Shown here: positions 48,379 through 60,120 of the stretch, in pieces
How the letters are laid out: the number at the start of each line of letters is the position of its first letter
Position numbering within the stretch: the first letter of the stretch is position 1
Assembly: GCF_000208745.1 (NCBI RefSeq)
Contig: NC_030851.1
Span: forward strand, 17,483,752 to 17,547,751
Direction of reading: 5' to 3'
Length of the DNA stretch: 64,000 nucleotides
Source of the DNA: Theobroma cacao
Taxonomy: Eukaryota > Streptophyta > Magnoliopsida > Malvales > Malvaceae
Made by a program: the position numbers and the translations under genes
The notes under the pieces: generated by a model
Told to the model about the DNA's origin: nothing
The model's input: the letters and a program-made list of their open reading frames with translations, nothing else
Databases searched by the model: none

Positions 48379-51039
48379 GTATCTTCCATATCCCAGCATA
48401 CTTTCAACCTTAAAAGTTTATATTCAAATAATAATTGCTACAAGTTCCTTCAGCCATCATAGCTACTTTCCATTACCAAATAGTTTATAGAGTACAAAAC
48501 CATGCATTCAATCTTTCCAAGCTTCAGACTAATTCGGATGATGCACTAGGTTTGATCATAAATACAACACAAGTTCCTACTTGCTCATTGTTCCCAAAAG
48601 AATTTCAAAAAATGATCTATCCAAACTTATTCCTGAAAAATGGGTGACCAATTATGAATGTAAGAAACCACAAAGTCTATTTAGTCCACAAAAACCCATT
48701 TCACTAAAAAAGCATATGAAACGGTAGAAATCAAGTTTGATCACTCCCATTTGAAAGAAACGTCAGCACCGTTAGTTCTTTCCACTATGTTCATGATCAA
48801 ACGAACAGAAGACGAACTTGGCTTAGGTAAGAACTAATCTAGAGTTTTGATCACGAAGGGAGTCCTATCTTTCACTTTATAAACCCACTCACTAAACATT
48901 GTCTGTGGGATATTAACTATAATTGTGAAATATGCCAAGAAGAAAGCTTGAAAGCAAATTTTGAACCAGACAAAGAACACAAAAAAAGGATAAAAAAGAA
49001 GTTAAGGTGTTTAGACCGAGAAACGTATAAAAGATTCCAAGACAGGGATCCCTCAATTGGACCCCTGGGAGAAGACAAAGGAAAGTGCTAGTATTTGGTC
49101 AAATATTCTCCCCCAGAATGGGCAACATCAAATCTACCACCATCAGAACCAACTCCTTAGAAGCAACCACCCCAAAATTCACAAAAACCCATCATAGCTT
49201 ACTAAAGAAAAGTCCAAAAATGGGTTCAAAAACAAAAATGTTATCAACAAGTACAAGTTCCACAATTAGTTCCCCAAGTTTGCATGTTTCAACCTTCAAA
49301 TCCCTCTTATAATTATGATTTTCCTCCACTTGAGGAATTCACTAAAAAAGAATTCAAACATACACCTAAAATCCCAACTCCACTCCAAATAGATGTAATG
49401 TGGAGACCAACCAAAATCAATGTAGCAAAAGCAATAGTGAATTGGCAAATCGCAAATTCAATTGCTCAGAATTTTATGTTAAAAGGAATCAACCAAAAGG
49501 TTAGCATTATCAAGGATAAAATGCAAAAAGTTGAAGACAAGGTTAACGAAAATACCATAGTTGCCAATGACATGATCAAATTTCTCCAAAATAAGCTCAA
49601 ACAAGTCTCTAGAGAAATTTTAGTACAAGTTGTTCCATTTCAGTTATACAAAGAACAGAAAGAAATAAAAACACAAAAGCTCAAGTCCCATATCAAGCTT
49701 CGCCAAGAAACTAGAAGAATTCCATCACCAGATAGAAGTGATCTATTCAGATTGACCACTCGAACCTTATTAGCACCAGAGGAACCACCTGGAACAAAAA
49801 CTGATTTTCCACCTCCTTCATCAGAAATTACTCTCTTTGACCTTTACAAGAAGTTTAAAAAAAAAAAGGAGGAAGAAAATCAGAACAAAAGAAAAGAATC
49901 AAAAGATATTTCTGATTCTGAAAACATATTTAGAAAAGCCCAAGGAAAAAGGCCAGTGGCAGAGATTTCACGACTCCACAGTCAAGGTAAAAATCAAGAA
50001 TTGTCATCAAAGAACAAAAAGATCCAAAAACAGTGATGATCCGGATTGAAAATTCTTTCACTTCTTTTTTTAAAGAATACACGAAGAATTCAATCCCAAA
50101 AGTTTTCTCAACCCAAGCAGTCACAGAATACCAAACTTTGCCTTCGACAACCTCTTCTGACACTTTAAAATACTTTTCAGATGATAACTCAGATTCACTT
50201 TCTCAAGAAGAAGAATAACTAATCTTGCCAAAACACAACAAACAATAGTTTATGGAAAGTAGTTCTGGCATAAAAGTGAAAGAAATGGATGTGGATGAAG
50301 GCCCCCTAAACCCCTATAATCCCATAAGATCAACAACACCATCAATTTCAAAGTTGGCATTCACCATCGATGACATCCCACCAACAAAATGGCCAAAACG
50401 ATTTCAAGAATTCCACTCCTGGTTAGAAACCAAAAGATTATAAGAAGATAGCCATTAGAATATTTTGATGGAATTTGTATCAAGATTTATAAGGACATTA
50501 AGAAATTGGTGGAACATTGTTGATCAAGCAGACCAAAAGTAATTCCTAGTCTTGTAAGATTTTGGGCAAGTTGTTCAGATCCTCCATAGATACTTTCTTG
50601 AAAGTCTTGATGATGTCAAATCTTTGCAAAGGAAAGAATTTTTCCAAAAGAAATATTGCTCTTTCAAAAAAGGAGACCTTGACAGACATTTCCCAAAAAT
50701 ATAGAAATTGTTCTATATTCTTGGAGCACCTGCAAGCTTAAAACAAGTCTTTCTTTCCTCACTTCCAGTTCTGATTCAAACAACAGTCACTAGAGCTCTT
50801 CAGTAGTAAAGAAAAGAGGTTTTCTCTCTTATTCTTGGAGAAATACAATAAGAAGTTCAGGTTGCTTTTGAAGATATCTGTCATAGAAGAAAAGTAGTCC
50901 AAGACTACCTCACGGGGAATAAGAAATTATACAAAGTTTGTCAAAGAACAGAATGGCAGATAAAATGTTCTAAAGCTCAAGACTGTGATTGCAAAACGAA
51001 AAAAAGGAAGCATTTCAGAAAATACAAAATGTCCAGAGC
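48379..51039 (+). pseudogene. Endogenous caulimovirid: movement-protein end and coat-protein region
   Basis: Plus-strand viral sequence begins at an inversion junction near 48,378. Open pieces are 49,085-49,312, 49,284-50,036 (Lys-rich, coiled-coil-like at about residues 70-110) and 50,033-50,443, in different frames. A basic Cys-containing stretch near 50,980-51,030 (DCDCKTKKKRKHF) marks the end of the coat region, as in florendovirus- or petuvirus-like genomes. Several stops and frameshifts break it. The sequence is cut at 51,039-51,045 by the LTR fragments and resumes at 55,264. Confidence 0.7.
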
Positions 51040-52315
51040 TTATCTGTAATACCCCGTACTTCGATATGATGGCGAATAAAGCTTATCGGATGCCAATTGA
51101 GGTTAATTAGAATGTTTAAAAGAGATGAAGGGTGAAAGGAAAGTTTGAAATAAAATATCTCGCACGCGAGGAAATAACAATTGAATAATAATATTTTTAT
51201 TGAGGATGAATTAGTAAGATAAAAAGTGAGTTGGAAGTGAATCAGAACATAATAAGACATTTTGGGTGCCAAGGAGATAAGTGAAAAAAATTTTGAAATA
51301 AAATAATATTAAAATATTAATATTTTATTTAATGTTAGAATTTTTTCATGAAGAAAAAGTATATGGTCAATCTATGTGGGGGAGAAGAGGAACGAGAAAA
51401 TTTCAGAGAAAAATGACATTAATGGGGCCCACGTGTCTTTATTAAACAAAGTTAGCGTGTGTAAGTAAATATTTAAATATTGCGGTGATACCACGTTGAA
51501 GTATAAACTTGATATTCTATTGATACAAGTGTTAAGGAAGAAAAAATGTAAAGAAATTGAAATTAAAAGATTGTGGGTGGATACAATTAAAAAAGGTAAA
51601 AACCTTGAAGGGAAAAATGGTAATTTTGCCATTAGTTTGGTCAAAGCTTCCAAAGAAAGCTTTGACTCTTCATCCTTATCCCATGGTCAGTTCTTGCCCA
51701 CCCAAAAAATATTTTTCTTCTTCTCCTTCATGCTCCCACGCCATTTTCATGCTCCCATGCCATTTTCACCTTACCACCATGCATTTGAAAAGAAATATAG
51801 AGAAAATCGACAAAGGGAAGAAATGAGAGAAAAGTGGAAAGCTTGGGTAGTGAGTGATTCAAGAGTAATTGAAGAAATATCAAGTAGGTCTCAAGATTCA
51901 AGAGACATAAGCTTGATGATTAATGTTTTGAAGGAACAGTGAAGTGCATGTACAGGTCAAGCAACCATAAAAGAAGTGCAAAAGTAAAAATAGTATACTA
52001 TGGTGGTGTACTAGAGAAAATAACGAGTGATCAGCAAGTAAAAATAACTAGATATGCCTCTGAACTAATATCGATGTAATATCCCGCTATCGTAAGGTGA
52101 GTAAACTTGCATTAAAATGTTTTGAGATAAATGCATATGTATTTGGTTGAATCACTTGAAATATTTTATTAAACTTTTCTCTAAATATACATGGGAACAA
52201 GCCCTTGATGAAACGTTTTCACGATGTGAAATGTGTAGTGTGATGAATTCATGTGTTCCTTTATTATGATGATATGTATGTTATGCCTTGAATGATAATA
52301 TTGTGTGATAATTAT

Positions 52316-52545
52316 AACCATGCGTGTGCGGTGTGAGAGTGCACATGATGGTGCCGGTACTGTGTAGTGTGAGAGAGCACACGCCGATGATATATGCCAT
52401 GTACAGTGTGGGAGAGCACATGATGATGATGATATATGTCGTGTGCGGTGTGGGAGTGCACATGACGGTGACGATGAGGTGCGGTGTGGGAGTGCACTTG
52501 ATGATGATATTGTAATGTGCGGTGTGGGAATGCACATGAGCCGAA
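52316..52545. repeat. Minisatellite of GTGCGGTGTGGGAGTGCACA units
   Basis: Six imperfect copies with (GAT/GAC)n-type spacers, each bounded by TGTGC and GCACA. Confidence 0.75.
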
Positions 52546-52568
52546 GGAGAGTTGGGGTGATGCCGATA

Positions 52569-52576
52569 GTTGTATA
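52569..52576. repeat. 8-bp target duplication GTTGTATA, left copy
   Basis: Exact match to 53,230-53,237. Confidence 0.85.
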
Positions 52577-53229
52577 TAGACATGGCAGTTTTGAACACAA
52601 CACGTTAATAAGACACGAGAAGACACGGGTTAAACAAGTTTTGAGTTTAATCTTAACGTGTTTCGTGTCTTAACGTGTCTGACACGACAAACACATTTAA
52701 ACACGTTTACGTAATCGTATTATCGTGTTTAAACGTGTATATGTGACACATTTATTAACTTATTAAAAATTAATAGTTAAAAACTATTTTAACCTTATAT
52801 AAATAATTTTTAATAATTATTTTAATAACTTTTTTTAATTTTATAAAAGGTATAATGTAATTATACATGTTCAACCCTGATTTTTAACTTTTGGTGATTA
52901 TTTGATGTTATTATTATTTTTGTTTTATTATAATTATTTTTATAATTATAGATTTTAAATTTAAATAATAAAATTATATTTAATTGTAAATATTTTTATT
53001 TAATCGTGTTAAATGTGTTGTTAATCGTGTCGTGTCATATATTGACACGCTTAATAAACGTGTTAATCGTGTCGTGTCGTGTTACACGTGTGTTAAATGT
53101 GTACGTGTACATATTTTAAATTTGAGACACAAATATTAAACGTGTTGTGTTCGTATTTAGCCTTAATGTGTTTCATGTCTAATCGTGTCTGACACGTTTA
53201 CGACATGTTAACACAAATTGTCAAGTCTA
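52577..53229. mobile_element. Non-autonomous hAT element (653 bp)
   Basis: Both ends begin inward with TAGAC(A/T)TG(G/A)CA(G/A)TTT, an inverted repeat, and a perfect 8-bp duplication flanks it. The interior is AT-rich and crowded with ACACG/CGTGT motifs near both ends. No coding capacity is present. Confidence 0.85.
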
Positions 53230-53237
53230 GTTGTATA
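53230..53237. repeat. 8-bp target duplication GTTGTATA, right copy
   Basis: Exact match to 52,569-52,576. Confidence 0.85.
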
Positions 53238-53475
53238 TATGTTTATATATGTTATATAGAGGTTACGAAAATAAAATGTTATTGTATTGAATGTTGAATA
53301 TTAAAAATTGTTAAATACATTCAAATTGATTTTCATTGCAGCAAAAATGGATTTTCATTGTGACAATAATTCTTTTAACTTAATAGCCCTGGTTTTCGCT
53401 GCAGCGAAATTCCATTGTAGCTGCAGCGAGAAACTCTTGGGTGGTTGAGCTCAAAATTTTTACCCTAAATTTCAC

Positions 53476-55263
53476 TGCACATAAGTTAATCACATTGCAC
53501 AATTTCACAACGTAAAGACATTTCATCAAGGGCTTGTTCCCAAGCACATTTTAAAGCAAAAACAAATAAAGGTTTCAAATGATTCATTCAAACACAAGTG
53601 CATTTATCCCAAAACATTTTTAAATGCAAGTTCACTCACCTTACGATAGTGGGATATTACATCACTATTAGTTCGGAGGCGTATCTAGCTATTTCTACTT
53701 GCCAGTCGCTCGTTATTTCCTCTTACACGCCACCACAGTACACTATCTTTACTTTTGCACTTTCTAGCAACAATCCAAATTCAATACCTTTAGTGTACAT
53801 CATTTTTACTCCCCATTTTCCTTCAATCATGAATCCTTATTCAACTAACTTATATCTTGACATATTTTTACCAAAGTTGCCTTTATCCTTTACTTGCGGA
53901 ATTCTTTAAATTATAATTACCGGCAACTTATTTATGACTCTAGCATCCATATTAACCTTTTTCAACCATTTTCATTTAAATTCGTCTTATATTTTCACAC
54001 ATAACCCACATATATGGCAGCAACAATCATTCTCACTTTCACTTAATTATTTCCAAGTTTACACCCATCATTATCTATCTAACTTTCAATACTTTGCTTC
54101 TCAATCCTCCATCCACATCCTTGCTTTTTCATTTCTTTCAAACAACATGTCATACAAACTTAACAATTTTTCAACTATGCAACAATAACTATTTCTCAAG
54201 ATTTCTCAACTGTACTTAAAACATCATTCGTTTTTACTTTTATGGTTGTTTGACTTATACATGCACTCCACTATTCTTTCAAAACATTAATCATCAAGCT
54301 GCCAAAATGATTCACACATTATTTCTCCAAAGATTTAACCAACCGTGAGCTTAAAACACAAAAATCCTTACCTTTCCTTGCTTGAATCACAAAACCAAGC
54401 TTTTTTTCTTCCTTCCTCTCTTTTTCTTTCTCCTTTCTTTCTTTCCTTTCTCCTTTCTTTCTTTCCTTTCTCCTTTCTTCCAACTGATCTCATTCATTTT
54501 CTTTCCAAGAATACGATTTTCCTTGCAAAACAAAGCCATTTTTCTTTTCAAATGCATGGTGGTAAGGTGAAATGACGTGAGAGCATGAAGGTGAAGAAGA
54601 AAATATCTTTTGAGTGGATAAGAACCAATCATGGGATAAGGGTAAAAAGTCAAAACTTCCTTTGAAAGCTTTGACCAAACTAATGGTAAAATTATCATTT
54701 TACCCTTTAAGGTTTTCACCTTTTTTAATTGTATCTTCCCACAATCTTTTAATTCCAATTCCTTTCCATTTTTCTTCCTTAACACTTGTATCAATAAAAT
54801 ATCAAGTTTATGCTTCAACACGGTATTATCGTAATATTTAAATATTTACTTACTCGAGTTAGCTTTATTTAATAAAGACATGCGACCCCATAAACGATAT
54901 TTTCTTTGAAATTTCCTCATTCTTCTTCTCCTCCACTTAGATTGACCATATACACTTTCTTCATGAAAATTTTCGATACTGAATAAAATATTAATATTTT
55001 AATATTATTTTATTAATAAAATATTATTTTATCTCAAATTTTTTCCACTTATCTCCTTGGCACCCAAAATGTCTTATTATGCCCTAATTCACTTTCGAAT
55101 CACTTTTTATATAGTTAATTCATCTTCACTAAAAATATTATTATTTAATTATTTTTACTTCGCGTCCGAAATATTTTACTTTAGAATATTCCCTCCACCC
55201 TTCATCACTCTTAAACACTCTTAAAGTTCTATTAGTCAACATATCAAAGTACGGAGTGTTGCA
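53476..55263 (-). mobile_element. LTR fragment, reverse arm of the inverted repeat
   Basis: Read on the minus strand it starts TGCAACACTCCGTAC at 55,263 and parallels 51,045-52,260, with the blocks around 53,530 (CATCAAGGGCTTGTTCCC), 53,640 and 55,060 (CTCCTTGGCACCCAAAATG) matching in reverse. It has about 0.6 kb extra relative to the forward arm. The flanks TTATC and CAAAC do not form a target duplication. A CT-rich tract at 54,400-54,480 gives spurious open frames. Confidence 0.7.
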
Positions 55264-57682
55264 CAAACCCACTAGTACCCTCCATACCAGAGTCCATATA
55301 CCAATCAAAATAGTCAGCCAATTCCAGCAATAATCTTTTTTGACACAAGAGTAGCAGAAATAATGATGAACCCAAAAAATTACCCCAAGAATTCTGAATA
55401 CCTTATGGAAGGCATTTCAAAACAGCTACAAACTAAACTTTCACCACTCATCTGATAAGTAAGCCGATTACCATCCAGTTTTTCCCCCAATGCTCCATCA
55501 CAATTCAAGTGCTTAGGTTAGAGCTACTTGGGAAAGATATAGTTGTCAGATTTTGCATCTATCATGAATGCCAGCATTTGAGAATACTGCTAGATGGGAT
55601 TTGATATAAATACTCTTTCAAACCCTTTGTTTCAATCCCAAAGTTCTTTTCCCTCCAACAACCAAAAGAGCAAAGCCAGATGATATTCAAATTGCTCAAG
55701 CAAAAGGAATGTGCTAACTCTCACTCGAAATTCCTCCTGAAATGCAGCAATCCTTGTTGAAAGAATCCTGAATTCTTTATTAAGCTCCCATTCAAGCTTA
55801 ATGAAGACACTAATCCTACTAACGCAAGTCATTCAAGCATGAATCCAAAGCACCAAAAACTAACAAAAGAAAAATGTAGAGAATTACCACAATAGGATTG
55901 ATTGAGCCATCGAATTCTCAATCGGCATGTCACGCCTTTTATGTCAACAAAAGGATAAAGCAAGTTAGGGGCCAATTGCGATTGGTCATCAACTACCAGC
56001 CCCTTAATCATTTTCTTCTTGATGACAAATTCCCTTTGCCTAACAGAAGCTCAATCTTCTCAAGTTTGACTTAAGCAAAGTTTTGTTCAAAATTTGATCT
56101 TAAAAAAAGATTTTCACAATTGCGTATTAGTCATGAAGACAAGCCAAAAACAGAATTTTACATACCTAATCATCATTAACACTGTACTGTTCTACCATTT
56201 GAGCTCAAGACGACACCATCACTATTTCAAAAGGCTATGATCAAAATCTTTCCATCTATTTTATGCTAGTCTCTTATTTACTTAGATGATATTCTCTTAT
56301 TCAGCTCAACAGAAGAAAGCCATATACAACTCTTCCAATAGTTTTCACAACTGATTTTGAAGTAAGGAGTCATGCTTTCAGAAAAGAAGATGTCAATATT
56401 CAAGTTTGAAATAGAATTCCTTGGAATACACATCAACCAAGGGAAATATCAACCCAATCCCCATATTTCACAAAAACTGCTAAAATTTCCAAACCAAGAT
56501 CTTACAAAGAAACAAGTTTAGCAATTCCTTGACATCATGAACTATCTCATAAATTTTATCCCAAAGCTCTCAAGGTACACTAATCCTTTGAGGAAAATGC
56601 TTAAGAAGGATTCTCTAAATTGTGGACCTACCCAAACCAAGGCCATTTAGAATCTCAAGTCAAAATTACAAGACTTGGAACCTCTCCAAATCCCTTCTAA
56701 TGGCAAAAGAGTCCTATAAACCAATGCTAATGACAAGTATTGGGAAGCAGTTCTCTTGGAAGAGAAAAAAGGCAAGAGACATATTTACGTATACAAAAGT
56801 GAAAGATTTTCAAACTTTGAGATGCATTATCACTCCACTTTTAAAGAAATCCTTGTAGTCAAAAAGGCAATTTCAAAGTTTAAATTTCATCTAGTTGGAC
56901 ATCACTTTATAATGGAGTGGATATATCCTCCTTCCCTCAGATTTTGAAGTTCAAATAGAATACAGTTCCACATCCCTAGCTATTAAAATGGGCAAAATGA
57001 TTTTCAAAATATTATTTTTAAAACTAAGCATATCAAAGAGAAAACAAACCATCTTGTAGATTTCCTATCTAGACCTTCTCAAGATCCCAAAATCATGATG
57101 TTTAGACCAAAACCTTCTAGGTTCACACCAAAACCAAGAACCTACCTTACGAGACCATCTTCCTCATCTTCTACCCCAACAACCCCAAGCCTTCATTCTA
57201 ATGATCCTCCTGAAGTTCGTAGAATAGTCCAAGAAGGAACATTCCACCAAAAAACTGAACAAATGATTTTTGAATATGAAATCAAAGTTTTCAGAAAATA
57301 TGATAGTCTTATCCTAAAACCTGATAGTCTTCATCCAAAATACCCATTCATCCATTCTTTCTACTATGAATTCATGAAATTTCTCGAAGAGTTGAAATGG
57401 ATGTTTCGGTACTAAACCCATAAGTACCATATTGGTATCCAACTTCACATTATGTATTTTTTAAAATTCATAGAAAAAGCGATAAATGGAGAAATAGAAA
57501 CATGGAGGAAGACTTTTATGGACATCCTCACATGGTTCTATCCATTTTCAAACTGGAAAGAGTTAGCCATCTCAAAAGCAAAAAAAAACACAATGAAGGG
57601 ATTCCTGATCCTCGTTAGTGATCTCAAGACTCTTGAGAATACGAAAAAATCAATAAAGATAAGATTGCATAACTTTCTATAA
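55264..57682 (+). pseudogene. Endogenous caulimovirid: protease, reverse transcriptase, RNase H and C-terminal region
   Basis: This resumes the viral sequence after the LTR insertion. The protease motif near 55,340 reads Asp-Thr-Arg where Asp-Thr-Gly is expected. The RT follows (about 55,970-56,450); its catalytic motif YLDD is intact at 56,279-56,290. RNase H spans about 56,620-57,090 and ends with the FLSRP-type tail. A C-terminal segment follows to a stop at 57,682. Stops and frameshifts interrupt every domain. RT type, tRNA-Met primer site and movement protein point to Caulimoviridae (florendovirus- or petuvirus-like), not to a Ty3 element, since no integrase or LTR is present. Confidence 0.8.
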
Positions 57683-58465
57683 AGTCACTTTATGAAACGT
57701 GTAAAGGACACTGTGATACAAACCCCGAAGCTCTTTCTTTGCACGTGTATATTTGCAAAGAAAGGAAATAACAGATGATAGTGGAGCTCAACCTTTCCTC
57801 TGACTTGGAATCAAATTATAATTAAAGTTTTTCTTTATTAAAGTGTATTAATATGAATCACTATGTTGTGTTAGTATGAGTGCTCATACTCATCTTTATC
57901 TTTTTCACCCATCATGTAAAACAAGCATATTCATCTTTTCACTACGTAAGGTTTGTTGTTTCTTACTCCTTTGCCTATAAAGGGAGAAAACTTTTTGTAA
58001 CATGGGATAGATCACCTTTAGAAATAAAAATCGTGTGTTTTTTTCAACATAAGTTTCTAAATCCTTCTCTTTCCTTTCTTAGGGAATATTATGGGCAAAT
58101 AAGCATAGTTCTCTTTTGAGTTCAGATCCTTAAGTATGCTCTACACTTGTCATCTCTGATAGAACTTGTGCAATAGAAAAAATTCTGATCTCAAAGACGA
58201 TGATGAACCAGAATTGATGAGGTTGAGTAATGAAGATGAATTATTTAAGGTCACCTAGGTTATCTTGATAAATAAAAAGCTCGTGTAACCTTTAAGGCCA
58301 AGAGTCATGTTTTGTGACTAGTGCATACCTTTTATCTATAATAACTCATTCATCCTTGTGCTATTCACTCACTTGCTTTCTCCTTCCATATTTGGTATCA
58401 AAGCCAAACTCCTAGAACTGTTGATTATTTCCCCTGGTAAAACTTGAGAAAGATTTTCTAACCAT
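57683..58465 (+). promoter_or_regulatory. Caulimovirid intergenic region (promoter and leader)
   Basis: Non-coding, shared in reverse with 47,640-48,330. It contains a CCTATAAAGGG-like TATA stretch near 57,976-57,985 and the primer site at 58,393. In intact viruses this region drives the full-length RNA. Whether it is active here is unknown. The next viral ORF starts at the ATG at about 58,464. Confidence 0.6.
58393..58405 (+). other. Caulimovirid primer-binding site (tRNA-Met type)
   Basis: TGGTATCAAAGCC, one base different from the copia primer site TGGTATCAGAGCC at 3,851. Confidence 0.75.
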
Positions 58466-60109
58466 GCCCCTCTCCACAAAAAAAATCTACTATTATGAAT
58501 AATGCCTCCATCTCTTTAGATCCATGTCCTTCTAAAAGATCCATATCCAAATTATATTTCTCATATGAAGTAGATTATATTCCTAAAGAAGAAAAAACCC
58601 ATCACAATTATCTCTTGTTAACCTTTATTCTACTTATGCAAAGCTTTCCTTTCACCTGTCAAAGCCATAAAGCTCTTATAAAATACTCTCCAAAAGCACT
58701 TAAAGAATACATCCAGTCTACCTTATTTGACAAACATTTCATTCGAGGAGACCAAACAGAACAATTTGTTACACTTCAGATCCCTTTTAAGTTTCCTCAG
58801 TAATGGATTCTGCATGGATATTCTCATATCCATTTTAAGGCAGTAAGATTAGCTCTTAATTACCATGGACGTGAAAGGCAACCAATTGTAACAAGAATGA
58901 CTTTACTTGATACCACATACATCAAGTATGAACATGCATGCATCGATACTGTTAAGACCACACTCAACACAAGAACAGTGAGAGTGACACTCTTTCTAAA
59001 CTACTTTCAGCCTTATGGATACCTTATGAAAGGCATTTCAAAACAACTTAAGATCAAACTTCTCACCACTTATTTGATAAGCAAGCCAATTACCATCCAG
59101 TTTTTCCCCCAATGCTTCATCACATTTCAAGTGCTTGGGTCAAAGCTACTTGGGAAAGATATAATTGTCAAATTTGATATCTATCATGAATGCTAGCATT
59201 TGAGAACACTGCCAGATGGGAATTGAAACAAATACTCTTTCAAGCCCTTTGTTTCAATCCCAAAGTTCTATTCCCTCCGACAACCGGAAGAACAAAGTCA
59301 GATAACAGTCGAATTGCTTAGGCAACAAGCATATGCTAACTTTCACTCAGAATTCCTCTTGAAATGTAGCAATCCTTTTTGAAAAAATCCCGAATTCTTT
59401 ATTAAGCTCCCATTCAAGCTTAATGAAGACATTAATCTCACCAAAACAAGTCATTCAGGCATGAATTCAAAGCATTAAAAACTAGCAAAAGAAGAATGTA
59501 GAGAATTACTACAGTAGTGATTAATTGAGCCATCGAATTCTCAATGGGCATGTCAGGCCTTTTATGTCAACAAAAAGGCAGAGAAAGTTAAAGGCAAACT
59601 GAGATTGGTTATCAACTACCAGCCCCTTAAGCATTTTCTTCTTGATGACGAATTCCCTCTGCCTAACAAAAGCTCAATCTTCTCAAGTTTGGCTCAAGCA
59701 AAGTTTTTCTCAAAATTTGATCCTAAAGTAAGATTTTGGCAATTAGGTATTAGTCTTGAAGACAAGCCACAAATAGGAATTTGCATACCTAATCATCAGT
59801 ATCACTGGGCTGTTCTACCATTTGGACTCAAGACGACACCATCACTATTTCAAAAGCCTATGATCAAAATCTTTCAACTTATTTTGAGCTAAGCTCTTAT
59901 TTACATATATGATATTTTCAACCCAATAGAAGAAAACCATATACAACTCCTCCAACAATTTTCACAATTGATTTTGAAGTACAGAGTCATGCTTAAAAAA
60001 AAAAAAGATGCAAATATTCAAATTTGAAATAAACTTCCTCGGAATGCACATCAACCAAAGCAAAAAACCTTGCCTATTGTTCAAAACAATCTTGACAACT
60101 ATAACCTCC
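58466..60109 (+). pseudogene. Endogenous caulimovirid, second unit: movement-protein head fused to protease and RT
   Basis: Open pieces at 58,495-58,800 and 58,897-59,010 carry the first part and core of the movement protein (HFKAVRLALNYHGRER), separated by a TAA at 58,801. Near 59,010 the frame passes directly to sequence that follows the protease in the first unit (compare 55,400), so the movement-protein end, the coat region and the protease core are deleted. RT follows at about 59,605-59,900. Its catalytic motif at 59,902-59,913 reads Tyr-Ile-Tyr-Asp, so the first Asp is lost. The unit ends near 60,109 at the resistance-gene remnant. Confidence 0.78.
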
Positions 60110-60120
60110 AAACGTAAAAC

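Larger units (their letters stand above)
51045..53475 (+). mobile_element. LTR fragment, forward arm of a large inverted repeat
   Basis: Starts TGTAATACCCCGTAC. It shows the same internal layout as the other LTRs: the ACAAGCCCTTGATGA block (about 52,198), a minisatellite of GTGCGGTGTGGGAGTGCACA units (about 52,316-52,545) and CTGCAGCGA motifs (53,394-53,440). It ends abruptly near 53,475. A small hAT element is inserted at 52,577. Confidence 0.7.

Noticed and set aside
49284..50036. A 250-codon open frame as a host gene
   Set aside because: Neighbouring viral protease, RT and movement-protein sequence and the Lys-rich composition place it in the caulimovirid coat region.
52281..52673. Several overlapping Cys/His-rich open frames
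   Set aside because: They come from the GTGCGGTGTGGGAGTGCACA minisatellite, not from a zinc-finger gene.
54345..54821. Phe/Ser-rich and Lys/Arg-rich open frames
   Set aside because: A CT-rich tract inside the reverse LTR arm explains them on both strands.
51040..55268. The inverted LTR pair as a single foldback transposon
   Set aside because: Flanks TTATC and CAAAC do not match, and the arms have LTR layout; a rearrangement of LTR fragments fits better.
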